Source of the DNA: Haloterrigena salifodinae | Lineage (GTDB): Archaea; Halobacteriota; Halobacteria; Halobacteriales; Natrialbaceae | Length of the DNA stretch: 64,000 nt | Direction of reading: 5' to 3' | NCBI RefSeq assembly: GCF_003977755.1 | Contig: NZ_RQWN01000002.1 | Coordinates: 496,001 to 560,000 of the forward strand | Shown: positions 21,869 to 30,721 of the stretch, one piece after another | Layout: every line of letters starts with the position of its first letter | How positions within the stretch are numbered: position 1 is the stretch's first letter | Position numbers and translations under genes: made by a program | The notes under the pieces: generated by a model | Databases searched by the model: none | What the model saw: only the letters and a program-made list of their open reading frames with translations | Told to the model about the DNA's origin: nothing

Positions 21869-22906
21869 TCAGTAGTCGTACTTCGTCTCGTAGCCCCGGG
21901 GCGTGACCATCCGGTCATCCCAGACGTAGGTGTCCTCGGTGCCGACGACGATCGTCGTCGTCATGTCGATGATTTCGCTCTCGCCGAGGTCCTCGAGTTC
22001 GGCGAGTTCGGTGATCATCACCTGCTCGTCTTCGCGGCCGGCGCCGTGGACGATGCCGACGGGCGTGTCGGGGTCCCGATGCGTGAGGAGAATCTCGCAG
22101 GCCTTCTGGAAGTTCTCCCGGCGCTTGCGACTCCACGGGTTGTAGATCGTGATCGTGAAGTTCTCGCTGGCGACGGAGTGCAGTCGGGATTCGATCTCCG
22201 GCATCGGGACGAGATGGTCCGATAATGAGACCGAGACGGTGTCGTTCACCAGCGGCGCGCCCAGTCGGGCCGCACAGGACTGCGCTGCGGGGACCCCCGG
22301 AACCACGTCGAAGTCGACCATCGAGGCCGTCGCGCCCTTGGACTCTAAGATCTCGAGGGCCAGCCCCGCCAGCGCGTAGACGTTGGGGTCGCCGCTGCCG
22401 ACGATGGCGACGTCGTTGCCCGCCAGCGCGCGGTCGATCGACTCCTCAGTGCGGGAAACCTCGCCGCACATCGGTGTGTCGTAGATCTCGTCGGCTTCCT
22501 CGGTGATCTCGTCCGGAATGAGTTCGATGTAGGTCGTGTAGCCGACGATGTGGTCGGCCTCGAGCAGCGCCGTCTTGGCGCGCTCGGTCATCCCCTCCGG
22601 ATGACCGGGACCGAGGCCAACGGCGATCAGCTGGCCGGGCTCGGCGTCGAAGTCCTCGATCGTCGCGCCGACCTCCTTCTCGTTGCTGCCCGAGTCGTCG
22701 GAGCCCGAGGCCCCGCACGAACTCGAGGACGAGGAATCGGAGCTCGAGGAGGCGCCGCATTTGGAACTGCTCGAGTCGTCCGTCTCGTTCGAGGAAGCGC
22801 CGCACTTCGATTCTGAGGACGAGGTCTCGGCCTCCGTGTCGGTGCTCGAGGCGCCGCACTTGGACGTCGATTCGTCGTCAGCGTCTGCGTTGGTGTCCGT
22901 ACTCAT
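21869..22906 (-). CDS. cbiH1: precorrin-3B/cobalt-factor III C17-methyltransferase with CGAS-repeat N-terminus
   Basis: The protein is 345 residues. Residues ~75-345 form a canonical tetrapyrrole methylase: LIAVGLGPGHPEGMTERAKT, ALAGNDVAIVGSGDPNVYAL, VDFDVVPGVPAAQSCAARLG and NFTITIYNPWSRKR. The first ~75 residues are a Ser/Asp-rich extension with four CGAS words (SKCGASSTD, SKCGASSNE, SKCGASSSS, SSCGASGSD), which I have not seen as a standard part of CbiH. One cysteine per repeat suggests metal handling. It lies 20 bp after cbiH2 in the same operon. CbiH performs C17 methylation and ring contraction. Confidence 0.92.
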   Translation of the reverse strand: MSTDTNADADDESTSKCGASSTDTEAETSSSESKCGASSNETDDSSSSKCGASSSSDSSSSSSCGASGSDDSGSNEKEVGATIEDFDAEPGQLIAVGLGPGHPEGMTERAKTALLEADHIVGYTTYIELIPDEITEEADEIYDTPMCGEVSRTEESIDRALAGNDVAIVGSGDPNVYALAGLALEILESKGATASMVDFDVVPGVPAAQSCAARLGAPLVNDTVSVSLSDHLVPMPEIESRLHSVASENFTITIYNPWSRKRRENFQKACEILLTHRDPDTPVGIVHGAGREDEQVMITELAELEDLGESEIIDMTTTIVVGTEDTYVWDDRMVTPRGYETKYDY

Positions 22907-22926
22907 TGGTGTGTAGTATCTCTCTT

Positions 22927-23799
22927 TCAGAAGTCGTCGACGTCACGCCCGCCGCGCGGGGTGACGAGGTACGTTCGGTCGTCGTTGCGCCAGGTCTCGG
23001 TCTCGTGGTTGCCGATGATCAGCGAAGTGCCCATGCCGGAGACCTTGTCGTCATGGTCGGCGGCCTCGCCGAGGGTCGTGATGAACTGGCTCTCGCCGTT
23101 CCGGCCGGCGTCAGCGCGGCCCGCGTCGTTGACGATTGCCACGCGAGCGTCGTCGGTCCGCTCCTCGCGGACGATCTCGACCGCCTTCTCGTAGTTGCGC
23201 CAGCAGTTGTAGAGGACGATCACGAAGTCGCTGATTGCCGCGGCGCGCAGTTTCTCCTCGATTTCGTCCCAGCCGCGCCACTTGTCCGACAGCGAGATCG
23301 TACAGAAATCGTTGCAAAGCGGCGCGCCGACGTTGGCCGCGCCGCCCAGCGCCGCCGTCATGCCGGGGACGATCTCGATCGGGACGTCCGTGGCGTCCTC
23401 TTCTTTCGCCATTGTGAAGACGAGGTCGGACTTGCCGTAGACCGACGGATCGCCGCCGGAGACGTGGGCGACGTCCTTCCCCTCGCGGACGTAGTCGAAC
23501 GCCGCGCGGGCGAGTTCGATCTGGCGGCCCATCGTCGAGCGGACGATCTCCTGCTCGAAGCCGTCCTCTCGGGTCGCGATGCCGTCTTCGTCAGTCCGCT
23601 CCTCCGCGGGGATCGTGCCGTCATCGCGCAGGAACTCCTGGTAGAGGCTCGAGGCGATAACGACCTCCGAGGACTCGATGACCTCCTTGGCCCGCTTGGT
23701 CATGTGGTCGGGCAGGCCGGGGCCGATGCCGACGACGTAGAGGGTGCCGTGGTCGTCTGGGGTGCCGTCGCCGCTGGTAGCTGCGTCCTCGACGCTCAT
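22927..23799 (-). CDS. cbiH2: precorrin-3B C17-methyltransferase, second paralogue
   Basis: The protein is 290 residues and has the tetrapyrrole methylase fold: LYVVGIGPGLPDHMTKRAKE, GKDVAHVSGGDPSVYGKSDL, IEIVPGMTAALGGAANVGAP and FVIVLYNCWRNYEKAVEIVR. It lacks the CGAS extension of its neighbour. Haloarchaea commonly carry two CbiH proteins in tandem, and which one contracts the ring is not evident here. Its start overlaps the cbiG stop by 4 bp. Confidence 0.92.
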   Translation of the reverse strand: MSVEDAATSGDGTPDDHGTLYVVGIGPGLPDHMTKRAKEVIESSEVVIASSLYQEFLRDDGTIPAEERTDEDGIATREDGFEQEIVRSTMGRQIELARAAFDYVREGKDVAHVSGGDPSVYGKSDLVFTMAKEEDATDVPIEIVPGMTAALGGAANVGAPLCNDFCTISLSDKWRGWDEIEEKLRAAAISDFVIVLYNCWRNYEKAVEIVREERTDDARVAIVNDAGRADAGRNGESQFITTLGEAADHDDKVSGMGTSLIIGNHETETWRNDDRTYLVTPRGGRDVDDF

Positions 23800-24791
23800 C
23801 GACCGATCGCCACCGTAACCTCGTTCTCGTAGCTGATCTTCTCTAAGACCAGTTCCTGCTCAGCCCCGCCGGCGATGGCGGAGGCCTCGGAGACGCCGGG
23901 CCAGCCGATCAACTCCTTGGACTTCGAGGGTGTCGGTCCCTCGTGTTCGAGCAGCGTCTCCTTGTCGAAGGCGACGACGCCCAAATCGAGTTCCTGCGCG
24001 GCCTCGAGCAGTCCCTCCTCGTCTTCCTTCCGCGTCGCGGTGCCGACGAACTCGACGTCCTCGAGTTCGTAGTCCGTTCGCTCGAGGGCTTCCTCCCAGG
24101 CCTCGAGGAACGCCTCCTTGTCGGCGCCGGAGACGCTGCCAGTGCCGAGGACGACGCCCTCGTCTTTGTTGCGCTTGAGGACGGTCACGTCGTCGCCGAC
24201 GAGGACGGCCTTCGGTCCCTCGAGTCGCTCGACGGGGCCGAGGTTATCGTCCAGCACGGCGAGGTTGGTCTTCACCGTCGAGTCGCCGTTGACGACGTGG
24301 GTGTCCATCGCCTTCGCACGGGACTCGACGCCTTGCTTGCCCGCAGCCTCCGAGGCCGTGGTCATGGCCGGCACGGCGCCCATCGTCGCCAGATCCTGGG
24401 CGACCTGATTCGCCCCGTGGTGGCCGCCGGTGATCGGAATCGCCCACGTCAGTTCCTCGTCGACGACGCAAATCGCGGGATCGTCCCACTTGTCGTCGAG
24501 CAGGTGGGCCGTCTTCCGCATCGCGATCCCCGAAGCCATGAGGCCGATGAAGCAGTCGTACTCGCCCCAGTGCTCCTCGAAGACGTCGCCGTGGTACTCG
24601 ATGATGTCGATCGTCTCGTAGCGATCGCCGATCTCCGATTTGATCTCCTCGGCGGTGTCCATCTTCCGGCCGAAGGAGATGATCGCGATCTCCTCGGCGA
24701 CTTCGCCGTCCGAATCCGCCGTCGAACAGTGTCCGCCGCCGGAGTCCGATCCGCCGTCGTCGTTCGCGTTGTCAGCGTTGTCCGTACTCAT
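23796..24791 (-). CDS. cbiG: cobalt-precorrin-5A hydrolase
   Basis: The protein is 331 residues. After a D/N/G-rich leader with GGGHCS come the CbiG N-domain (IAIISFGRKMDTAEEIKSEI, CFIGLMASGIAMRKTAHLL), the central ICVVDEELTWAIPITGGHHG, and the C-domain VVLGTGSVSGADKEAFLEAW and VGVVAFDKETLLEHEG-like segments. CbiG opens the delta-lactone ring and releases acetaldehyde in the anaerobic pathway. It starts 2 bp after the cbiF stop and overlaps cbiH2 by 4 bp. Confidence 0.93.
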   Translation of the reverse strand: MSTDNADNANDDGGSDSGGGHCSTADSDGEVAEEIAIISFGRKMDTAEEIKSEIGDRYETIDIIEYHGDVFEEHWGEYDCFIGLMASGIAMRKTAHLLDDKWDDPAICVVDEELTWAIPITGGHHGANQVAQDLATMGAVPAMTTASEAAGKQGVESRAKAMDTHVVNGDSTVKTNLAVLDDNLGPVERLEGPKAVLVGDDVTVLKRNKDEGVVLGTGSVSGADKEAFLEAWEEALERTDYELEDVEFVGTATRKEDEEGLLEAAQELDLGVVAFDKETLLEHEGPTPSKSKELIGWPGVSEASAIAGGAEQELVLEKISYENEVTVAIGR

Positions 24792-24793
24792 AA

Positions 24794-25699
24794 TTAATCG
24801 TCTCCTGCTTGCGTTTCCGATTCGTTCGCGTCGCTCGAGTCAGGGCCGCGGTTCGCCCAATCACCGTAGAGAAACGAGCGCTCGTAGCCCGCGCCGGTCA
24901 CTGCGTCGCCGATGACGACCAGCGCCGAGGCCCGGTAGCCGGCCTCCTCGACCTTGTCCGCGATCGATCCGATATCGCCGACGATCACGTCCTCGTCCGG
25001 CCACGAGGCGTGGTAGATCACTGCGACCGGCGTCTCGGGGTCGTGATCACCCTCGAGCAGCCGATCCATCGTGTCCCGAACCGCGTGGGTCCCGAGGTAA
25101 ATGCAGGTCGTCACGTCGCCCATCTCCACGAAGTCGGAGATGTGGTCCTCCTCGGGCGTCAGGGTCTTGCCCTGCGGCCGGGTGAAGGCGACGTGGTTCG
25201 ACACTTCGTTGAGCGTCAACTGCGTCCGCAGCGTCGCGCTCGCGGCGAAGGCCGACGTGACGCCCGGCACGAAGTAGGTCGGTACGCCCTCGTGTTCCAG
25301 CGCGTCCATCTGCTCGAGCGCCGCGCCGTAGATGGCGGGGTCACCGCTGTGGAGCCGGACCACGTTGTCGCCGTTCTCGTAGGCGTCCCGCATCAGCGGG
25401 ATAAGTTCCTCGAGGTCCTTGCCGACCGAATTCACCAACTCCGCGTGGCCGCAGTACTCGTCGAGGAGTTCGCTGTTGACAAGCGAGCCCGCATGGACCA
25501 CGAGGTCGGCGTCCTCGAGCAGTTCCTTGCCCGCGACGGTCAGCAGTCGCGGGTTGCCGGGGCCGGCCCCAACGAAGGGGATCCCTTCCTGTTCGTCGCC
25601 GGCGCTATGCTCGAAGATCCTGTCGTCGAGTTCCTCGCGGCGGCGTTCGCCCTGCGAGTCGATCGCGTCCTGCGGGTCGTTCGGTGTGTCCTCAGTCAT
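24794..25699 (-). CDS. cbiF: cobalt-precorrin-4 C11-methyltransferase
   Basis: The protein is 301 residues. CbiF/CobM signatures are GIPFVGAGPGNPRLLTVAGK, DLVVHAGSLVNSELLDEYC, NVVRLHSGDPAIYGAALEQM, YFVPGVTSAFAASATLRTQL and VAFTRPQGKTL. The N-terminal ~38 residues are a charged haloarchaeal extension. It overlaps the cbiL stop by 4 bp in the cbi operon. Confidence 0.95.
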   Translation of the reverse strand: MTEDTPNDPQDAIDSQGERRREELDDRIFEHSAGDEQEGIPFVGAGPGNPRLLTVAGKELLEDADLVVHAGSLVNSELLDEYCGHAELVNSVGKDLEELIPLMRDAYENGDNVVRLHSGDPAIYGAALEQMDALEHEGVPTYFVPGVTSAFAASATLRTQLTLNEVSNHVAFTRPQGKTLTPEEDHISDFVEMGDVTTCIYLGTHAVRDTMDRLLEGDHDPETPVAVIYHASWPDEDVIVGDIGSIADKVEEAGYRASALVVIGDAVTGAGYERSFLYGDWANRGPDSSDANESETQAGDD

Positions 25700-26511
25700 C
25701 GGTGGCCTCCACAGTCGCCGCCCTCACAGCCCTCGGCGTGCTCGAGGGCGACGACTTCCCCGCCGTCCGCGACGGGTTCGCCGCTCGAGTTGCCGTCGTT
25801 CGCAGTCGCGTCGTCCGCGTCGTCCTCCTCGAGGAACGCCGCCGTCGCCTGTTCGACCTCGAGGCTCTCCTTCTCGGCGTAGGCGAGCGTGTAGTAGTCG
25901 CGCTCGTCGATCTCTTCGGGGTCGTCGGTGACGATCGTCTCGCCCTGTTCCATGAACAGCCGGCGGCCGTAGGTCACGTCGTAGCCGGCCTCGACGAGCC
26001 CCTCGTGGGTCGCCGGCGCGTCAGTGACCTTGAACAGGATCATCCGGTCCGGACCCGTGGGGCTCGCGCCGCTCGCCGCTTCGCGCAGCGAGAGCCCGGC
26101 ACCGGCCTCGATTTCGACCCCCATCGCGGTCGCGAAGGCCGTCACCGCGCTGACGCCGGGGACGATCTCCAACTCGACCTCGGTGTGGAAGGCATCGATC
26201 GTCCGGCGAAGGTGGCCGAACGTCGAGTAGACGTTCGGATCGCCCAGCGTGACGAAAGCGACGTCGCCGTCGCGTGCGTTCGGCGCGATCTCCGCCGCGG
26301 CCTCCTTCCACGCGGCCCGCAGTTTCTCCTCGTCCCTGGTCATCGGGAAGTCGAGGTCCCCGATCTTCGACTCGTCAACGTGTTTCAGCGCGACGGTTCG
26401 AGACAAGCGGCCCGGCGAGTAGACGACGTCAGCGTTCTCGAGAATCTCCTTCCCGCGGACGGTCACGAGGTCGGCCTCGCCGGGACCGAGTCCGACGCCG
26501 TACAGCGTCAT
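25696..26511 (-). CDS. cbiL: precorrin-2 (cobalt-factor II) C20-methyltransferase
   Basis: The protein is 271 residues. It starts directly with the SAM-binding GxGxGPG-type strand (MTLYGVGLGPGEADLVTVRG), followed by VAFVTLGDPNVYSTFGHLRR, LEIVPGVSAVTAFATAMGVE and YYTLAYAEKE. The tail is a low-complexity acidic stretch ending ALEHAEGCEGGDCGGHR, a possible metal-binding CxxxxCxxH end. It overlaps cbiT by 4 bp and cbiF by 4 bp. Confidence 0.94.
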   Translation of the reverse strand: MTLYGVGLGPGEADLVTVRGKEILENADVVYSPGRLSRTVALKHVDESKIGDLDFPMTRDEEKLRAAWKEAAAEIAPNARDGDVAFVTLGDPNVYSTFGHLRRTIDAFHTEVELEIVPGVSAVTAFATAMGVEIEAGAGLSLREAASGASPTGPDRMILFKVTDAPATHEGLVEAGYDVTYGRRLFMEQGETIVTDDPEEIDERDYYTLAYAEKESLEVEQATAAFLEEDDADDATANDGNSSGEPVADGGEVVALEHAEGCEGGDCGGHR

Positions 26512-27116
26512 CGAGTCACCTCGCCCCCGTCCGCTGCGACTTTCTCACCGTCGTCCGACTCCGAATCGGCCGTCGCGCTCCCGACCAGCATGTACACCGG
26601 GTTGTCCGAGTTGAAACTCGTCGCGCCGGCGAGTTCGTAGCCGTGGCTCACCTGAAACTGGACGACCTCCTCCAAGATATCGCGCTCGCGGAACGCCTCC
26701 GTCGCCTTCCCGGCGACCTCGAGTCGCGAGACGTTCATCACGATGCGGTCGACCTCGGTCTCAACGGCGTGGTCGAGGACAGCCTCGAAGTTGCGGCTCC
26801 CGCCAAGGAAGAGCACGTCGGCGTCGTCGGGCAGCCCCTCGGGGGCTTCCGCGTTGCGCAACTCGACGTCGGCCGATACCGATTCCTCGTTCGCAGCGAG
26901 GTTCCGCTCGGTCGTCTCGAGCCGTTCGGCCTTCCGCTCGAGGGCGGTCACTCGCCCGGCCCGCTGTGCGGCTTCGATGGTGACGGCCCCCGTACAGGAG
27001 CCGACCTCCGCGAAGTGGTCGTCCGCCTCGAGCGCGAGCTTCGAGGCGACGACGGCGCGGACCTCGGACTTCGTCGGCCCGGCCTTCGCGTCGTGTGGAA
27101 GCGCGATGGGTGGCAT
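26508..27116 (-). CDS. cbiT: cobalt-precorrin-6B C15-methyltransferase (decarboxylating)
   Basis: The protein is 202 residues with a class I SAM methyltransferase fold: DAKAGPTKSEVRAVVASKL, DDHFAEVGSCTGAVTIEAAQ (motif I), VTALERKAERLETTERNL and DADVLFLGGSRNFEAVLDHA. ATG at 27116 gives MPPIALPHD; a TTG four codons upstream is less likely. This is the first gene of the cbiT-L-F-G-H2-H1-fdx-X operon. CbiT methylates C15 and removes the C12 acetate carboxyl; its partner CbiE is at 32650-33570. Confidence 0.93.
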   Translation of the reverse strand: MPPIALPHDAKAGPTKSEVRAVVASKLALEADDHFAEVGSCTGAVTIEAAQRAGRVTALERKAERLETTERNLAANEESVSADVELRNAEAPEGLPDDADVLFLGGSRNFEAVLDHAVETEVDRIVMNVSRLEVAGKATEAFRERDILEEVVQFQVSHGYELAGATSFNSDNPVYMLVGSATADSESDDGEKVAADGGEVTR

Positions 27117-27140
27117 CACCCGTGGCAACAGCAGCCTCCC

Positions 27141-27157
27141 CTAAAACAATTTTGTTT
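27141..27157 (-). promoter_or_regulatory. promoter region and inverted repeat upstream of the cbi operon
   Basis: AAACAA (27144-27149) and TTGTTT (27152-27157) form an inverted repeat around a TT spacer, 27-41 bp upstream of the cbiT start. On the minus strand the sequence TTTTAGG at about 27146-27140 sits at TATA distance. This site differs from the GTTGT-N5-CGCAAC palindrome near cbiA and cobN, so the two cobalamin groups may be controlled differently. Confidence 0.4.
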
Positions 27158-27284
27158 GGTGTAGAGCAAGTTCGGTTGCTCAGTTGCGGTTGGAGTAGTT
27201 CAAGAAAACTTGTTCTTCGAAGCGGAAGAACCGACTCGAGCGCGTCGAACACGGGCGAAAAAGCGTCGTCTTGAGGCAACCCGT

Positions 27285-28205
27285 TCACTCCGTCTCGACC
27301 GAGACGTCGAACTTTCCGCGCCACCGGTAGCGCCGCCCGCCCCAGACGAACGTCCGTCGGACGAGGCCGTACGCGAGCAGAGGAATCGCCGCCAACGCGA
27401 CCGGATACGCCGCGAGGAACGTCCACCGGCGAACGCCGAAGGCGGCGTAGACGCCGGCCATCGCGACCGTCAGTAGCATCAGCGCGGGGAGCGGAAACAG
27501 CACGCACCCGGCGGTGAGTGCCGATCCCAGGACGAACTGGCCGGCGGTTGCAACCGGATCGTGATACCGGACGATCTTCGTGAACCGAACCTGATTCTCG
27601 AGCGTTTCGCGGACCGAACCCCCGATTTCGACGCGACGCGTCCGCTCGACGCTCGTGATATCGGCGTACTCCATGAGGAGGCCGTCGTCGCTCACCGTCC
27701 GCCGGAGGTCCGTGAGGAACGCCTCCTCGTCGATATCGTCGCGTTCGAAGACGAGCGACCCGCCCCAGGGAACGTCCCCGAGGGAGACGGCGAGCGTTCC
27801 GCTGATCACGTGCGTCGGCTCGAGGAGTTTGGCGAGCGGATCCTGGCCGACGAAGACCGGGACTTCCGTGGTCGGTCCGTACCGCTCGTAGTCGCTTCGT
27901 AATCCATCGAGCCAGTCGGGAGGGTGGTGATAGTCGTCGTCGGACCAGACGAGGCGATCGCACTCGGCCGCGTCCATCCCGACTGCGATCGCGTTCGCCT
28001 TCCCGGAGCAGCCCTCGGGTTCGCCCGCGACCACCAGTCTGACCGCCTCCGGACGGTCGTCGATTCGCTCGGCGACCGACTCGGTCGCCGCGTCGCAGAC
28101 CACGAGGAGTTCGTCCCCCGAGCGCAGTTGCGCGGCGATCTCCTCGCAGGCGTCGTTCCACCCCGTCGTAGGTAGAATGACGCTGACCGGCGTCGGATCT
28201 GCCAT
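27285..28205 (-). CDS. family 2 glycosyltransferase, membrane-anchored
   Basis: The protein is 306 residues. The N-terminal GT-A domain has VSVILPTTGWNDACEEIAAQ, a nucleotide-sugar strand ELLVVCDAATESVAERI, SGKANAIAVGMDAAECDRLV and the DxD-like WSDDDYHHPPDWLDGL. ENQVRFTKIVRYHD (QxxRW-like region) follows. The C-terminal part has two to three membrane helices (SALTAGCVLFPLPALMLLTV, FLAAYPVALAAIPLLAYGLV). This resembles ceramide-glucosyltransferase-like GT2/GT21 enzymes acting on lipid acceptors at the membrane. The substrate is unknown. It sits between the two cobalamin clusters without an evident link. Confidence 0.82.
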   Translation of the reverse strand: MADPTPVSVILPTTGWNDACEEIAAQLRSGDELLVVCDAATESVAERIDDRPEAVRLVVAGEPEGCSGKANAIAVGMDAAECDRLVWSDDDYHHPPDWLDGLRSDYERYGPTTEVPVFVGQDPLAKLLEPTHVISGTLAVSLGDVPWGGSLVFERDDIDEEAFLTDLRRTVSDDGLLMEYADITSVERTRRVEIGGSVRETLENQVRFTKIVRYHDPVATAGQFVLGSALTAGCVLFPLPALMLLTVAMAGVYAAFGVRRWTFLAAYPVALAAIPLLAYGLVRRTFVWGGRRYRWRGKFDVSVETE

Positions 28206-28324
28206 ATCCTCGCTATCGACCCACCTGGTGATGAAATGATAGGTTATCGGAGGCGAAATCGACGTTCGACTCCATCTATCGAGCGGCGATCGAACTGACG
28301 ATTGATCGGAACGGATCGCCGCGG

Positions 28325-29638
28325 TCAGCGACTGCTCTCCTCGAGGAACCGATCGAACGCCCCGCTCTCGGCGTGGACGTGGACGTAGGTCCCCAGCGAC
28401 TCGTACTCGGTGAGGCCGTCGTGGTCGCCGTCGATCCCGTCACCGCGGACGGTCTCGAAGGCGAAGCGGGCGTCGGCGTCGACGTCGGCGCTCGAGTAGT
28501 GGAACTCGTGGCCCCGAATCGTCTCGCCACGAGCGGCGGTCAGCGTCCCCTCGAGGGCCTCGAGTTCGACGTGATCGAGCGCCTGATAGCGGTCGTGCAT
28601 GGTGACGTCCGCGGGGAGGATGCCGGCCATCTCGCGGCGGTCGCCATCGGTCGTCGTCAGCGACCGACTCATGGCCATCAGACCGCCGCACTCGCCGAGG
28701 ACGGGCAGCCCCTCGCTCGCGAGTCGACCGAGTTCGTCGAGCGTGTCGCTCGACTCGAGTTCCGCGGCGTGGAGTTCCGGATAGCCGCCGGGGAGGTAGA
28801 CGCCGTCGCAGTCGGGGACGGGATCGCCCGCGACGGGCGAGAACGCGACCAGGTCGGCGCGCTCGCGGAACCGCTCGATCGTCGCCGGATACCGGAAGCA
28901 GAAGGCGGCGTCGCTGGCGACGGCGATCGTGGCGTCGACTGCGGCGGCGCTGTGGACCGGCGACGGCGTCTCGGGTGCGGGCGGCTCCCTCGCGACGGCG
29001 GCCAGCCGTTCGGCTTCGAGCGACTCGGCGACCTCCCGCAGCGCGTCTTCGGGGAGGGTGGCCTCCGCACCCATCTCGAGGCCCAGGTGCCGGTCGGGAA
29101 TCTCGAGATCGTCGTTCGGCGGAATCCGCCCGAAGTACTCGAGGTCGTCGGGGAGGGCGTCGCGAATGCCCTGCTCGTGACGGCCGCCGTGGGCGCGCTG
29201 GGCGACGATGCCGGCGACCTCGACGTCACGACCGATGGCGTCGGCGTACTCCTTGAACCCCAGTGCGGTCGCCGCGACGCTCTCCATGCCGGCCTTGGCG
29301 TCGACGACGAGGACGACGGGGAGGTCGAGCGCTTCGGCGACCATCGCCGTGCTCGAGCCGTCGCCGTCGTAGAGACCCATGACGCCCTCGACGACGCAGA
29401 TATCGCCCTCGCCGCGCCGGTAGTTGCGCCGGAGTCCGTCTTCTCCCTCGAGCCAGCGATCGAGCGTGCGGGAGGGCCGGCCCGCGATCGCCTCGTGGTG
29501 GCTCGGATCGATGAAGTCCGGGCCCGCCTTGGCCGGCTGGACCGCGTAGCCGGTGTCCTCGAGGGCCTGCACGATCGACAGCGTCGCGACCGTCTTCCCG
29601 ACGCCGGAACTGACGCCGCCGAGGACGAATCCGTTCAT
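28325..29638 (-). CDS. cbiA: cobyrinate a,c-diamide synthase
   Basis: The protein is 437 residues from ATG at 29638; another ATG lies immediately upstream at 29641. The N-terminal ATP-grasp-like/dethiobiotin-synthetase domain has MNGFVLGGVSSGVGKTVATL (P-loop), QPAKAGPDFIDPSHHEAIAG and GDICVVEGVMGLYDGDGSS. The C-terminal glutaminase domain has DCDGVYLPGGYPELHAAELE, LPVLGECGGLMAMSRSL (Cys nucleophile) and ETIRGHEFHYSS. It amidates the a and c side chains using glutamine and ATP. The upstream frame extension to 29818 crosses the operator and promoter and is not credible. Confidence 0.95.
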   Translation of the reverse strand: MNGFVLGGVSSGVGKTVATLSIVQALEDTGYAVQPAKAGPDFIDPSHHEAIAGRPSRTLDRWLEGEDGLRRNYRRGEGDICVVEGVMGLYDGDGSSTAMVAEALDLPVVLVVDAKAGMESVAATALGFKEYADAIGRDVEVAGIVAQRAHGGRHEQGIRDALPDDLEYFGRIPPNDDLEIPDRHLGLEMGAEATLPEDALREVAESLEAERLAAVAREPPAPETPSPVHSAAAVDATIAVASDAAFCFRYPATIERFRERADLVAFSPVAGDPVPDCDGVYLPGGYPELHAAELESSDTLDELGRLASEGLPVLGECGGLMAMSRSLTTTDGDRREMAGILPADVTMHDRYQALDHVELEALEGTLTAARGETIRGHEFHYSSADVDADARFAFETVRGDGIDGDHDGLTEYESLGTYVHVHAESGAFDRFLEESSR

Positions 29639-29645
29639 CATTGTG

Positions 29646-29661
29646 GTTGCGTTCGCACAAC
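29646..29661 (-). promoter_or_regulatory. candidate cobalamin operator upstream of cbiA
   Basis: On the cbiA coding strand the sequence GTTGTGCGAACGCAAC ends 4 nt before ATG 29641 and 7 nt before ATG 29638. It is palindromic at GTTG/CAAC, and matches the site between cobN and chlID (GTTGTATTAGCGCAAC) at GTTGT and CGCAAC, only the central five bases differing. Position between TATA and start suits repression of a leaderless transcript. The regulator is unknown. Confidence 0.6.
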
Positions 29662-29804
29662 TGAACTTGAATCCGTCGGTGGGGAGTACGAACGGCTCGA
29701 CGAGTACTGTATGAGGAACCTCGAGAAGGGTTCGAGTGAAAATGAACGTTCTGCTATCGTGGCAACAGGGGATCGCCACACCCTCCCCAGCCGATTTCTG
29801 CTCA

Positions 29805-29852
29805 CGGGTGCGAAGCACCCGTTCGCATGGTTCGCGGAACCTTCGGTTCCGC
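29805..29852. repeat. paired intergenic hairpins in the 416-bp gap after cbiA promoter
   Basis: CGGGTGC/GCACCCG (29805-29811/29815-29821, loop GAA) and GCGGAACC/GGTTCCGC (29834-29841/29845-29852, loop TTC) are perfect hairpins, followed by ATTCACTTCGTTCACTCG at about 29863. A recognisable degenerate copy lies inside cbiE at 33411-33453. The rest of 29662-30077 shows no gene that I trust. Confidence 0.65.
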
Positions 29853-30077
29853 GCTAACGCTCATTCACTTCGTTCACTCGCTCATCCCTCGCGCGAGTTC
29901 GTCGATCGGCCCTCACAGTCGTTCGGACCGATCGTCGGCGCGCGCCGCCGCAAACCGAGTTCGGGATCAAACCGTTCTGTAGCGATCTGTACAGTACACA
30001 GCGATCGATACCCGAGAAGCAGTCCGAGGCGACCGAAACCGAGTTGGGAGTGGTCCGCGTTCGAGGAACCGAGACCA

Positions 30078-30638
30078 ATGAGCGACGCGAGAAGTGCTAC
30101 CGAAACGGTGCCGGCGCTGAAGGAGCGCGCCGGCGTCGTCAACGCCCTGCTCGACGGCACGCAGACCGTGCTTGTTCGTCACCCGACGCTCGATCCAGGC
30201 ACGATCGACGACGAATTCGTACTCTATCCGGCCTATAGCCATCAGGACCCCGCGCGGTACCAGTCGCGATACGAGCACTACTACCATCGCTCGAGCGCGA
30301 AACCCGACGCCGGCGTGCCGATCCGCGCCGTCGCCGACGTCCGCGAGGAATACCGCGTCTCGAGTGACGCCCTCGAGGCGCTGGCTCGCCACTACGTCTA
30401 CACGCCGGACGGCCTGCGCGACAAGTACGACCCGGAAGACGACCTGCGCGTGCTGTTGCTTCGCGTGTCGGCGCTCGTGTCACCGCGACTCGCCGAAGAG
30501 CGGGGCAGCTACCGCGGCTGTCGCGCGTGGATCGACCTCGAGGATGACGTCGACGTCGATACCGAGGCCTCGCTCCCCGTGCTCGATGACGTGGCGTTCG
30601 CGGAGCGACGGGCCGCGGTTCGGGACGTCCTCGAGTGA
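30078..30638 (+). CDS. DUF1802 family protein
   Basis: The protein is 186 residues from ATG at 30078 (MSDARSATETVPALKERAGV); the frame is open far upstream but crosses the hairpin repeats. It begins with ALKERAGVVNALLDGTQTVL and VRHPTLDPGTIDDEFVLYPA, characteristic of DUF1802, a family of unknown function with a possible nuclease-like core (VLLLRVSALVSPRLAEERGS). Soluble. No operon partner is obvious; the next gene is 83 bp away. Confidence 0.8.
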   Translation: MSDARSATETVPALKERAGVVNALLDGTQTVLVRHPTLDPGTIDDEFVLYPAYSHQDPARYQSRYEHYYHRSSAKPDAGVPIRAVADVREEYRVSSDALEALARHYVYTPDGLRDKYDPEDDLRVLLLRVSALVSPRLAEERGSYRGCRAWIDLEDDVDVDTEASLPVLDDVAFAERRAAVRDVLE

Positions 30639-30721
30639 TCGCGTGAGCGGGCCGTTTGGTACCGATTCCCACCACCGACGAACTTAACCGCTCGAGTCGG
30701 CTACGACCGTCGGATCGAACT

